Shown in pieces: positions 1 through 11,665 of a stretch of DNA of 64,000 bases. The stretch spans positions 57,722,867-57,786,866 of the forward strand of contig OZ020303.1 of the NCBI GenBank assembly GCA_963971305.1. Direction: 5' to 3'. The translations under genes were made by a program, and so were the position numbers. The notes below the pieces were generated by a model, which saw nothing but the letters and a program-made list of their open reading frames with translations, did not search any database and was not told the DNA's origin. Within the stretch, counting starts at the first letter, position 1, and each line of letters opens with the position of its first letter. This DNA is from Arcuatula senhousia. Taxonomy: Eukaryota > Mollusca > Bivalvia > Mytilida > Mytilidae.

Positions 1-437
1 GAGTTTTCATTAGTAAAGACAAAAACATGAAAATAACGTGTTTTTTTAACTAAGAGGGGTTACCTGAAAATCTCGTATCAATAAATCGTTGGTAGACCTG
101 CCTAAGGTCCACCAGGTTTGTCCAATGTGATCTATATCTTTGAAAAAAAAGGATATTAATATTGTGATTTTATCCTATATTTCATTTTGAGCAACGGTCG
201 AATCAAAATTTCAATCAATAGTTTGGTAAAGGAACCCTTTGTCACAATCATACAAAATTTGGTTGTATTTAATCAGGCGGTTTCAGAGAAGAAGATTTAT
301 AAAAGTTGATCTGACGGGGATGGGTGCCAAGTAATTATACCATTTAAGGCTTCGGCTTCGATTTCTGTTACAGGGCCCATTTATTTGGTCACAGAAGAAC
401 TTCAAAGATTGGTATGAAGAAATACTATAGGTTGAAC

Positions 438-455
438 TTTATTTCTTAGTTTATT
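438..455 (-). terminator. Poly(A) signals of regucalcin A
   Basis: Two AATAAA hexamers on the minus strand (TTTATT at 438-443 and 450-455) lie about 75-90 bp past the stop codon at 527-529. They are well placed to end the copy A transcript. The 437 bases to the left hold nothing I recognise. Confidence 0.5.
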
Positions 456-526
456 GTGCATTTTGAAAAGGTCTGTTACAATGTATGTACTTAAAACCAG
501 CGGGTGGCTGAAAAAAACAAAATATA

Positions 527-3500
527 TTATCCATCATACGCAATGCCTGGGACACCTTTGTAGCCCAGGCGGTTAACTCTAAAAACTGATCCAGACAAAG
601 GGTATTTAACAAGTTCGTCTAAAGAGCTCCCATGCCGGCTACACGTTACAAACATGTCTTCATTGTTGTCACCTCCAAAACAGACCGATGTTGTCCTTAA
701 ACCTGGGATTTCAACTCTTCCTATTTCCTTGCCTGAAAAAAGAGAGAAAAAAAGGGTTATTTGCTGAACTTTCCTATGCTCATAATTTGAGATAAAATAA
801 AATTGTCTGAGCTTGTGTTTATCGTTGCAAAAGTACAAGCAAAGACATTTCGTATTGTTAATAACTTATACTTAGGTAAGGCAAACAATATGTCTGTTTG
901 GGATCTACCCTATTTTTCCTGCCTACCCTTGCCAATTTCATTGGGGTTTTTTTTAGGAAAATGCCTGTTAATTCAGTAAGTACTATTAAAATTAAAAACA
1001 AAAGAATATGGAATATGTGCCAATAAAAACATCTCCATGAAAGGGTTTTTCTTAAATGATTTTAAAAAAAATAATGGTTTTATCTACATACATTTTCTGT
1101 TACACTTTTTTATGCTTGATTAAATCTAAAATTCTATATTTTCAAAATATTGTAGATAATGAACAATAACATTTTGCCTTAATTTACCTGAATTTGGATC
1201 ATATCGGGCAACTCTACCACCAAAGAAACAGGCAACCCACAGCATTCCTTCTGTATCTATTGCCATGCCGTCTGGATATCCTAAAATCATTTCTGTTCCT
1301 GGCTCCATCTGTACACAAACTCTTTGATTACCTGCCATGTATAATATATACTTTATTGCAGTAAATGCCAAAGGGTCAGCAAACAAAAACATTAAAATTT
1401 AACTGATACAAATATGATACAAAAGAATTTACAAATAGGATTGCATTTATCAATGTATGGAAGGTGCGCTGTGTAAAAACGATTGAGAAGTACATACGTC
1501 ATAGTTGACTTGTGCAACCTAGAAAACCGTCTGCATATTTTTTGCTTTTTCCATAAAAAAGACTTGTAAGCAGTCATTCCTTTGAATTCAATTAGCACTT
1601 TTTTTTACCATACTTTACATTGTCCTATGAAATGACATTCGTTTTTAACTTAAATCAATGGCCGTCAAGTAAGAATAAAAAAGTCGAACGTTTTGTTCAT
1701 TTTTTTAAATAAAGTAGCCGCTGCATGAAAATGGGCTAACAATCAAAATAAGACATGTATATATTGTATACTTTAAACAATTTCCTCAATAAACATATAA
1801 TAAAATAGATGAAATAAATGTATTAAGCAATGCTACAAATCTATCTTTCAAAGCAAGTAAAATATTTCATGTTATAGTTGTGAAGTACAACTTTTTTGAG
1901 AGTGCACTAGTTGAATAGTACACAAGCACATGTTGAATAGTACATAAGCTAAAGTTTATCAGTGCAACAGTGTACTTTGTTGAACGCGAAAAATACTAAA
2001 TTTAAATAAAAAATCACCTTAAGGTAGATGGGGTGTCTATCACTGAGCATCTTTTAGGCACATCTATCAAAACTTTAGAACTTTATAATGCTTGTTTATC
2101 GTGCCTGTATTATTGGGCTAGGTAAACATCAAAATTGGTAATAACAACAAAAAATTATACACCTTCTTTGTGAATTTCAATATTTTCCCGTACTTTTTAA
2201 GGGGAGATAGTTTGTATAGATTTTCCATCAATTTTTGTTTATCTCTAAAGCTACAGAGTAAGCAACCACTTTAAACTCTTTTTTTTTTTAAAAAGAAAAT
2301 TTAAGTCAAGATTGTTTATTTCAAATTCTTCTAGATAAATGATTTATAGAAAAGATTTAAAATTTTCCAACTTATCATTCTGCATTTGGAATGTTGGGGG
2401 CTTAAAGTCTAAATCTTACAACAAACTAAGTGATGAAAATTTTATCAAAGAGATCAAAGACTATGACATAGTTTTACTATCTGAAACACATATTGGATAC
2501 AATACCAAAGTTAACATGTTAATATTCAAAATTTGTCATACTACTCTGTGTGTAGATCTCAATCTTCAAATGCAAGATTTTATGGGGGGCTTGGTGTTCT
2601 CATCAAAAATCATATTAGACCAGGAATAAAAATTCTTGAAAATTCAAGCAAAGATGAATGGTTAAAATTAGATAAACATTTTTTTCAATTTTGTTAATGA
2701 TATTTATTTATGTCTTGCATATATAATACCAAGCAATTCAAGCTATCTTCATCAATCTGATGATGATGTTTTAGAAAGTATTGAAAAAGATATATCTTTG
2801 AAGTATAGAAAATGTGGTGATATTATATTATGTGGAGATATGAATGCTCGGTCAGGTTCAGAGCCAGATGTACTGCAGATATTACGCCTTGTGTGATTTT
2901 TTTAAGGTTGAGTTGACATTTTATTTTTTTCCAACGTCCAGCAAGTTTCACTCGATTTGTTAAAATATGCACTTTTGTTGACCTTATAAACAACAAAAGA
3001 TTCTTTAATAACATGACATGTCCAACGTATATGATAGTAGTCAGGTCCATGCGCAATAAATGAAAGTTGAAGATTGTTTACATGCCGTCGCCATCGTTGT
3101 TGTATCGTTAAAAATTTAAAAACACATTAGCTTTTTTCCGCAGGGGAGATAATTGAATACCACTAGATATTAGACTGCACCAATGTGACTTAAATCGTAA
3201 CGAGGTGAAGCAAAAAATAATATCTACCTATTGGTACTTTCAACTCTTCGTTGTACTTCTCAACTAAAGCAGTTGTACATCTCAACTGTCGCATTTGCAC
3301 ATCTCAACTTTCGCCAATCGTTAAAAGATGTACAATTCAACTTGTGCGGATGTACTAAAAAACTTTCGCATATGTACTTCACAACTTGTGCACCGATGTC
3401 ATGTTTTATCTTTAAAGGGCACAATAAAACGACTCTCTACCCTTCAATATATTGTTATTTGTCAAAAATTTAAAAACACATTAGCTTTTTTCCGCAGGGG

Positions 3501-6500
3501 AGATAATTGAATACCACTAGATATTAGACTGCACCAATGTGACTTAAATCGTAACGAGGTGAAGCAAAAAATAATATCTACCTATTGGTACTTTCAACTC
3601 TTCGTTGTACTTCTCAACTAAAGCAGTTGTACATCTCAACTGTCGCATTTGCACATCTCAACTTTCGCCAATCGTTAAAAGATGTACAATTCAACTTGTG
3701 CGGATGTACTAAAAAACTTTCGCATATGTACTTCACAACTTGTGCACCGATGTCATGTTTTATCTTTAAAGGGCACAATAAAACGACTCTCTACCCTTCA
3801 ATATATTGTTATTTAGGTAGCTTATCTTAAGGATAAAAAATACTGTTTTAAATACTTATGATGTTTTATATACGTGATTTTCGGAATATTTATGTATAAA
3901 ATTATTTAATTTGTATTTTAAGAACTAAATTAAAGTCAATTTTAAGTCATTAGTAACATAAATGCCTTAATAATAGTTTCCAGTTAAAAAAAACATTACT
4001 ATTAGGCATATTTCTGGCATTTTAGATGTAAATTCCCAATTTCGGGTGTCCTTTTCGTCTGATTTACCCACAAGCCACCATAAAAGCACTAATCAATTTT
4101 AGCGGGTGTAATTCTCAATCGTTTTTACGTAGCGCACCTTCCATACATTGTTTATACAAATTTAAATTAAACAATAAATGACAAACAGTAACTTCTATTG
4201 GAAGAAAACCGGAAGAAGCAAGGGTGTACATGGTGTACCAAAGGGGTAAATCAAATATCGTTGATCCGAGAAAAAAAAGACAAAATCGGTAGACACAAAA
4301 TCATCACAACAAAACGAACCACAAATCAAACAAAACAAACATAACAGCCAATTGAATTGACGATAAAGAGATGTAGAATAAGTATACGCGACACAACCAA
4401 CATTAAAGAAACGACATTTAAAAAAAATAACAATGGAAAACGGCCAGCAGTCATCAACATGACCACAATAAGCAACGTGAAATTTGCATGGTAAGCAACA
4501 ATCACAAAACTCCATGCTGAAAACATTGTTTCAGTACTTTGGTTACAGCACCTCTTGTGAGTAGCTTGCCTAGTCTGAATAAATCACATTTGTTCATAAA
4601 CATTCGCGTACCAATCATTTTTTTCATGGACTACAAACTTCCATGTAATATTTTATGTTGTTTATTAGTATTTTTACACAAGACAAGCTAGACTAGTACT
4701 GCTAATAGCAATTTGCAGGAAATGAATTTGTATGATGTATCTTGTCATACAATATGAATAAAGTTCGGTGTCTATCCGTCCGTCAGCCGAAAGAAGTTTC
4801 TAGATCTAGAAAAAACATATAATTATTTCCAAGAATAAAAGTCTATTTAAACGCAAACCTAGCGAGTTGCCAATTTAACTATCTATATTCAGTGGACACA
4901 GTTTTCATAAATATCTAGGTTTTACAATACATAGACATTTTTACAACAACAAAAAAAAACTTTTGTGTACTAGTTTGCATACTTACTTATATTTCCTTGG
5001 TCAATGTCATAATCAAAGGCATATACACATCTTGGTATAGAGTCAATATAGTACATTGTCTTATTGTCCGACGACCAAGCCAAACCATTCGAAATGGAGA
5101 CTTTGTCAACCTGTTTCTTTATGGTGCCATCATTGTACAAACAATATAAAGAACCTTGTTCCTTTTCTACTTGAGCTGCTGTTTTCTCTAACCCCATGGT
5201 ACCTGTTTAAAAAAGTAAGATAATTGTACTTTATTAGGTTCGCTCATGGAAGTATTAATACTTCCATGGTTCGCTACATAGTTGTTTAATCACTGACTCA
5301 AGTCCGCATGCTGAATCGATCGTTGACGATTTGTGACTGGTGTGTTGCGACAATCAGGAACTCGTAATCCTTCCGGAGCACCTGGGTTCATTCTTGTTAC
5401 AAACTGAACTCGCGATGCTGTTTGCAGTTTAAGTTGTTTTATGTGTGTTTTATGTTTTCCTTTCCTTATTTTGTTGTTTTCGTTTGTGTCTTCTGCCTTT
5501 TCGGGATATTGACTAATCACGTACATTGACATGTAAAGTTACACATTGTGGGTTATATTCATTCCATAAGCCTTAACATATGTGCTTCAGATACATGTTA
5601 AAAAGTCACATTTACTGGTATTAAGGAAAAAAAAACAAGTATAAGACCATACCAGCCCAGATCCTCCCTCGTGGATCACATTTTGCATCATTAAATCTGG
5701 TATCCTTTCCTTCGTCGACTTTCTGGATAACGGTTACTTTTTTAGTGTCCCATTCAAGCCTGGAAATCGTCTGCCCAAGTCCAATGATGACGTCACCTTT
5801 CTTGGAGGGAATAACAAAACCAATAGTTGCATCTACTCAAAAAAAGAACAAAAGATAGTGAAAAAAAAAACGAGAATAAAAAGAATATATTATTAATTAC
5901 AAAACAAATTAAATGCAAAAAAAGTGTTTTTAAAAAGCATAGATTTTATTCTCAAGGCAAAAAGACACACTGACCACAGGGACTTGCTCTCCTCTATCAA
6001 TATTTTGTTAAGAGTCAATGTGCACTGACACAAATAAATGCAAAAATGTCTGAAAGGAAGATTTTGTTTTACAACCTGAAAGTTTTGAAGATTTTTTAAA
6101 GACGGGTGAGTTGCAACAAGCAGGAACTGCTTACCCTTTCAAGGCACTTGAGTTAACTCTCGTGACTACTTCCGTTGTGTATTGCTATTCACTTGTTTTT
6201 TTGTGTGTGTGTGTTTCTATGTTGCTTGTTTCTTCTTGCTGTTCACGTTCAATATAATTTCTGATTTTGCCTTTCGGACTTTTGACATTTGAATGCCACA
6301 TTGGTATCTTATGGAAGCCCATTAGTGCCAAGTATGAATGGAATATATTTATCTAACAGAAGACCGCCACTTAATATATGGCGGCCGCCACTTATTATAT
6401 GGCGACCGCCACTTATTAAATGGCGGCCGCCACATAATTTATCTAGCGGTCGCCACATAATTTATCTGGCGGCCGCCACTTAATTATATGAAGGTCGCCA

Positions 6501-6821
6501 TTTTAATATCATGTGGCGGCCGCCATTAATTATATGGCGGTCTTCTGTCAAATAAATATCTTTCATTCATACTTGGCACTAATGGGCTTCCATAGTATCT
6601 TTCAATTTATATTCTCTTTTCAATTAACGATCTCTGAAATATTGAAAAGACTTCTTGTGAATACCTAAAACGATTTTCTGCACCTCTCCTGTTGCTGAAT
6701 TCCATCTGGAAACACTTTTATCTTCTATATCAACATAATATAACGTCTTGGATGCCTCATCCCAATGAGGGCCCTCACCAATGGTTCGACAAGCATCCTT
6801 AACTACTACTTCAAGAGGCAT
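527..6821 (-). CDS. RGN: Regucalcin / SMP-30 family protein, copy A (diverged)
   Basis: Five coding exons on the minus strand: 6821-6665, 5832-5653, 5202-4987, 1331-1188 and 732-527. All splice sites are GT-AG and all introns are phase 1; the joined frame is 903 nt (300 residues), against 299 for human regucalcin. The family folds as a six-bladed propeller that binds Ca2+ or another divalent metal and has gluconolactonase activity. The expected metal ligands are present: Glu16 (GEGPHWDE), Asn100 (RFNDAKCD), Asn151 (ISNGLAW) and Asp205 (GYPDGMAID). The chosen start is the ATG at 6821-6819, which aligns with the start of the other copies. A possible acceptor lies just upstream, so a 5' untranslated exon is likely but was not located. 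The protein is clearly more diverged from B, C and D than those are from one another, so it is the oldest duplicate. Intron 4 (1332-4986) is long and full of repeats. Family and exon calls are firm; physiological role is inferred from the family. Confidence 0.9.
2339..2886 (+). mobile_element. Fragment of a non-LTR retrotransposon endonuclease domain (dead)
   Basis: Frame 2339-2629 carries the N-terminal endonuclease signature of LINE ORF2 proteins: WNVGGLKSK, then a spacer and [11 protein letters not shown]. After a frame break near 2630-2690 a second frame continues with [17 protein letters not shown] and ends with [12 protein letters not shown], the conserved GDxNAR block of exonuclease-endonuclease-phosphatase nucleases. 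No reverse transcriptase follows. This is therefore a 5' fragment of an ORF2, broken by at least one frameshift, inserted antisense in intron 4 of regucalcin A. The clade (RTE, CR1, Jockey etc.) cannot be set from this piece. Confidence 0.75.
3111..3814. repeat. Two direct copies of a ~350-bp repeat (period 354)
   Basis: Bases 3111-3460 and 3465-3814 are nearly identical, including the ends 'aaaatttaaaaacacattag' and 'caatatattgttattt'. Inside each copy a shorter motif of about 22 bp recurs, of the type 'gtacttctcaact' / 'gtacatctcaact' / 'gcacatctcaact'. Reading frames in both copies give the same small peptide only because of the duplication. Lies in intron 4 of regucalcin A. Confidence 0.9.
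4330..4530. repeat. Copy of an interspersed repeat, diverged
   Basis: The stretch with 'gatgtagaataagtatacgc', 'gacacaac', 'caatggaaaacggccagcag' and 'catcaacatgacca' is a diverged relative of blocks at 18526-18850, 28525-28850, 39915-40250 and 32571-32850. It is an intronic dispersed repeat of unknown class with no coding potential. Confidence 0.6.
5245..5268. repeat. Perfect 24-nt palindrome
   Basis: The sequence catggaagtatt followed by aatacttccatg is a perfect inverted repeat without a loop, in intron 3 of regucalcin A. It may be the core of a small foldback element or a chance cruciform site. No regulator is known to me. Confidence 0.6.
6311..6593. mobile_element. Foldback (MITE-like) element with NotI-type palindromic core
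   Basis: Left arm 'atggaagcccattagtgcc' at 6311 pairs with 'ggcactaatgggcttccat' ending at 6593, and the arms continue inwards. The core is a series of about 20-24-bp units with 'ggcggccgcc' or close variants spaced by AT-rich 'acttattatat', so the whole element can fold. 'tatctt' occurs just outside both ends (6305-6310 and 6596-6601) and may be a target duplication. Sits in intron 1 of regucalcin A. Confidence 0.75.
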
Positions 6822-7440
6822 ATCCTTGTAATGTAAAATAGTACAATGCAAATTTCAAAACTACTTTGATAATGACAGTGAAACATACTGAAACATATCA
6901 TACATTGTGGCTAAACTTTTATTTGAAAAATCTGTTATCGTATCATCCTGAAATAATATTTGTGTTTTTCTAATTAAACCTCCCTTTAAGAATGCTCGCT
7001 AGTCTTGTTTTGGGATTTCTGTCATTTTTTCGGAATCATCTGTTTTTTACCATCAAAATAGGGTTAATTTTTTTGCCCACGAACCCCCTATTTTCTTTTA
7101 ATCAATGCCTTTAGTTTATCATAAAGTAGTGATTTACAAAGTTTTATCAAATCCTATTTATTCTGTCACGGGTTTTAACCGCTAAATAGTGCTAATGCTA
7201 AACCTATGAAAAAGTCAGAGAAAACCTTTTCCCGCCAAAACTTTAACGTCAATTATCTTGAAAACGAGGTCACGAACATATCATTTTTTTTTTGGCTTGT
7301 TTTATACCTTTTACTATTATCTTTCATCTGAGGCATCAAATTTGAAACTTATTTATTTTCAATAATAGTAGCGAACATCCTTAAATTTGTATATGTTCCA
7401 AAGTGATAACCTGTCTTAAGTTGCACAAACTATTAAATCG
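6822..7440. other. Upstream region of regucalcin A, nothing recognised
   Basis: AT-rich DNA 5' of the copy A coding start. The promoter and any untranslated first exon should lie here or further right. I see no clear TATA box, exon or repeat. Confidence 0.3.
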
Positions 7441-9535
7441 TTTAGTGTTTTTGTTCAATCACTTTGTGCTTTGGTAAATCAGTTTGTGTTTTAGTTCAAT
7501 CAGTTTGTGATGCGGTTGAATTAGTTTTTTGTTTTGGTTCAATCAGTTTGTGTCTTGGTTCGAGGTTTGCATATTGATACAATTTAAGAATGTGTTTTGG
7601 TTCGATCAGCTTGTGATTTGATAAAATTGGTTTGTGCTTTTGGTTCAGTCAGTTTGTGTTTTTAGTTCAACCAGTTTGCGTTTTGGTTAAATAACTTTGC
7701 ATTTTGGTACAATTAGTTTGTGGTTTAATTCAATAAGTTAGTGTTTTTAGATCAACCAGTTTGCTTTTTGGTTAAATAACTTTGTATTTTTGGTACAATA
7801 AGTTTCTGTTTTGATTCAATCAGTTTGTGCTTTTAGTTCAACCAGTTTGCGTTTTGGTTAGATAAGTTTGGATTTTGGTTCAACTAGTCAGTGGTTTGGT
7901 TCAATCAGTTTGCGTCTTGGTTAAAGTTTGGATTTTGGTTCAATTAGTTAGTCAGTTATTTGTGTTTTTGTCAGTTTCTGTTTTGGCTCAACCAGTTAGC
8001 GTTAAGGTTCGATCAGTTTGTGTTTTGTTCAATCAGTTTGCGTTTTAGTTCAACCAATTTGCTTTTTGGTATAATCAGTTTGTGTTTTGTTTCAACCAGT
8101 TTGCGTTTTGGTTCAATCAGTTAATGGTTTGGTTCAATCAGTTATAGTGTTTTGGTTCAATCAGTTAGTGTTTTGGTTCAATCAGTTAATGGTTTGGTTC
8201 AATCAGTTAGTGTTTTGGTTCAATTGGTTAGTGTTTTGGTCAATCGGCATGTGTTAAGGTCAATCAGCAAGTGTTTGGTTTAATCAGTTAGTCTTTCGGT
8301 TAATCAGTTTGTGATTTGGTCAATCAGTTTGTGTTCTTGTTTAACCAGCTTGCATTTTTGTTCAATCAGTTAGCTTTTTGGTTCATTCAATTAGTGCTTT
8401 GGTCAATAATTTTGTGTTTTTGGTCAATCAGTTGGTGCTTTTTGTTCAATCTGTTAGTGTTTTGGTCAGTCAGTTTGTGTTTACTTTTGTACAAGCAGTT
8501 TTTGTTTTGGTCAATCGGCTTGTGTTTTGGCTTATTAGTTTGTGTTTTGGTCAATCAGTTAGTATTTTGGTCAATTAGCTCGTGTTTTTGGTCAATCAGT
8601 TTGTGTTTTGGTCATTCAGATTGTGTTTTTGGTCAATCAGTTTGTGTTTTGGCCAAGCACTTTGTGTTTGATTAAACCAAGCTGTGTTTTGGTTCAATGA
8701 TTTTGGTTTTTGATTCATTAACTTTGTATTTTTGGTTCAATCAGTTTGTTATGTTTTGGATAGTTCAATCAATTTGCCATTTGGTTTAACCAGTTTGCAA
8801 TATGGTTCAAGTTAGTGCTTTGGTTCAACTAGTTTGTGTTTTTGGTCAATCAGTTGATGTTTTGGTCAATCAACTTGTGTTTCAGTTTATCAGTAAGAGT
8901 TAATGTCAATCATTTTGCGTTTTGGTCAACCAGTTTGTGCTTTGGTCAATCAGTTAGTGTTTAGGTCAACCAGCTTGCGTTTTGGTCAATCAGTTTGTGT
9001 TTTGTCAGCAAGTTTTTGTTTTGGTCAGTCTGTAAGTGTTTTGGTCGAGCAGTTTGTGTTTTGATAAAACCAAGTCGTGTTTCGGTTCAATCAGCTCGTG
9101 TTTCTTAAACTAGTTTATGTTTTGGTTCAATCATTTTTGTTTTTGATTCATTTACTTTGTATTTTTGGTTTAATCAGTTTGCTATGTTTTGGTTCAATCA
9201 GTTTTTGTTGTGGTTCAATTAGTTGGCCTTTTAGTTTAATTAATTTGCGTTTTGGTTAAAGCAGTTTGCGGTATGGTTCATCAGAGAGAGAGACCCTATT
9301 TATATATAGGGTCTCTGGGTTCATTGGTTCAACCAGTTTGTGTTTTGGTTCAACATGTTTGTATCTTGGTCAATCAGAATGTGTTTTGGCTCGATCAGTA
9401 TTGTTTTTGTTCAATAAGCTTGCTTTCTGGTTCAACCAATAACCATTTTGCGTTATATGGTTCAATAAATTTGTGCTTTGGTTTAACAACTTTATATTTT
9501 GACCAATAGTTTTTTATTGGTTCAATCAGACAATT
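7441..9535. repeat. Degenerate minisatellite, ~21-bp unit, about 2.1 kb
   Basis: About a hundred degenerate copies of 'ttggttcaatcagtttgtgtt' in the same direction, with unit length drifting between about 19 and 23 bp. Single-letter variants (gtttgtg/gttagtg, ggttcaatc/ggtcaatc) cluster in runs, which suggests local slippage or unequal exchange. Long Phe/Leu/Trp/Val-rich frames here (for example 8316-8675) are by-products of the repeat. Lies between regucalcin A and B. Confidence 0.9.
9289..9316. repeat. Short perfect hairpin inside the minisatellite
   Basis: 'agagaccctat' and 'atagggtctct' form an 11-bp stem around a short AT loop, interrupting the 21-bp repeat. It looks like a later small insertion or a sequence of its own. 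Confidence 0.6.
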
Positions 9536-10439
9536 TCTAGATCCGCCCCTGCACATGTATGCATAAATAATGTGATTCTGTACTATGCTTATTGCAAACA
9601 TTCTTGACAAAAAAGAATCTTAATTGGGTTTAATTAGTGCATGATATAAGACGGGTTTTCCCTGCTATTACGGTATATTGTTATATGAAATATAAAACAT
9701 TTAAATGCAAAGAAACATATCCATATTCTTTTTTGGGTAAATGAAAATGCAAAAAGTAAATGCTGCTTTTATTGACTTTATTCAGAAAAGTCCGAGTGTA
9801 TATGGGTCGAACCAAAAGATTTCCAACAGGTCTATACCACCACAAAAATGTCTTGCTACTTGTATCTACGGCATTTTTGCTCTGCATATTCGTGGAAAGG
9901 GCAACAAATAACGTTGGTAACCTAATGTCAAATCCATTTGCTATATTAGCAAAAAATATTATTAAACGGAAATGAAATTTGATTCTTACGTGTAATGTTT
10001 ATGTGATACTTACTTTATTACTTCGAAGTTCCCTTCTTATCAGGCCTTATTCCCCCTAGATTATCTCGTGTAAACAGTATTATCGACAACAAGTCTATCC
10101 ACGTTATCATTCTAAAAGTGGCCAGTTTTTGTGTGTTCAGTTTTACAAAAATTCATATTTAATAAAGTTCTGAATTTCCTATCTGCACCTTTTTAGCTTT
10201 GGTATACCAGAAACTGCATAAAACATAAAATTAGTGTGTAGCAGTACCGGCCTAGATATAGCGAATTCCTGCTTATTTAATATCATTTTATCATGTTTAC
10301 TCCCTTTATTTTAATGTGCTCGATCTATGAAGTTGATACAAAGGGTATTATTTTGTAATGATATTTGTATAATCATATCGCGTGTGTTCCGGGTGACGAA
10401 TAGGCACCAGCAGTGGTAGTTTTTTTCCTGAATAAGATT
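9536..10439. other. Intergenic DNA, nothing recognised
   Basis: AT-rich sequence between the minisatellite and the first large duplicated segment. Small open frames on both strands show no known motif, and I see no clear repeat. Confidence 0.3.
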
Positions 10440-11633
10440 TTTAAATTTAACCTGGTTTAGCCCATCATTTCTTTTGAAATACCCGTATCAAGTCAGGACC
10501 ATTGCGATCTTCAATTTATCCAGTATGTCCTCCTTGTTTCGTCTTTTCTCATGGGCATTTTTGAGATTGATTACTAAGTTCGGTAATTTTGTTATTACCT
10601 TTATGTATCATGTTTGCTTCCTTTATTTGAAGGATTTTTTTTCTTGAATAAGAATGTTTAATTTGTAACCTGCCCATTATTTTACATGTCACGCCCGTTG
10701 TCAGCGTCAAGAGAGTTCGCTTTATAAGGTAAAGGTGTATTTGATAGAGACTTCCATTGAAAGAACCCAGACTGCCCGTTATCATCATGCAAGTTAAACG
10801 ATATGACCATTATCTCAGGTTTTACTGTATATCAAGCAGAGAAGGAAAATGTCCAAGAGCAACAATAAATTCAAGACAATTTAAAAAAAACAACAAGAAA
10901 TTGTCCAAAACACAAAATGCCCCGTGATGCAACAATGTCTTCTGCATAATCGCTTATCCATGAAGCTGATATCAGGGGTATTATTTTATGATGATTTTTT
11001 GTATGCTCATATCCTATTGTATGTAAGTTTCATGGTGATACAATACTTTCTTCATGGTAAAGAAAATTCAAACTGTAAGTAAACCTAAGTACAATACCCC
11101 CTCTTCTGTGATCAATCAACAATGAAGTTGATGAGACAGGTATAATTTTGTAATGATTTTTGTTTTTTTAAATCCCGATGTTTATCTGCATTAAGTTTCA
11201 TAATGATACCATACTTCCTTCACGGTAAAGTAACTTGAACCTGAAGGCAAACCCGACTTGGGATGGACGGACGAATAGACCCGAACAAACTACACGGGGC
11301 ATTAAAAAGGAACCTTCAAAAGATAGGATTGTAAACACTTACTAGTATTTCGTTTCTTGATTAAACAACAATGAGTTTGTTAAAAGTGCCAACGAGAGTT
11401 GATAATTTAAACAATACCTAACGTAGAAAATTCTCCTTCGTCAACAAAATGCAACGTTTAAGATGTTTATCAATTTCAGATCATTCTCGTCACAGTATGG
11501 TTGCAGCGTGACAAAAAAATTGTACGGACAGACGGACATCGTGAGTAAACCTAAATGTCACCACCTAATAGCTGCGTCGCTGGAGGCGTACTGAAACAAA
11601 TAAAAATAAAAAAAACTATGATTGCACCATCTG

Positions 11634-11639
11634 TTTATT
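11634..11639 (-). terminator. Poly(A) signal of regucalcin B
   Basis: AATAAA on the minus strand, only about 27 bp after the stop codon at 11666-11668. The same signal sits at matching places in C and D. Confidence 0.5.
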
Positions 11640-11665
11640 CAGAACTATATTGCTGATGGCATTTC

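Noticed and set aside
3231..3830. Two near-identical 80-81-residue proteins
   Set aside because: Identity follows from the 350-bp DNA duplication; the peptide has no recognisable domain and lies antisense in an intron.
8316..8675. 119-residue hydrophobic frame
   Set aside because: Direct product of the 21-bp minisatellite; no start context, splice signals or homology.
7441..9535. CRISPR-like array of short repeats
   Set aside because: Units are degenerate, lack unique spacers, and the DNA is clearly from an animal nucleus with introns.
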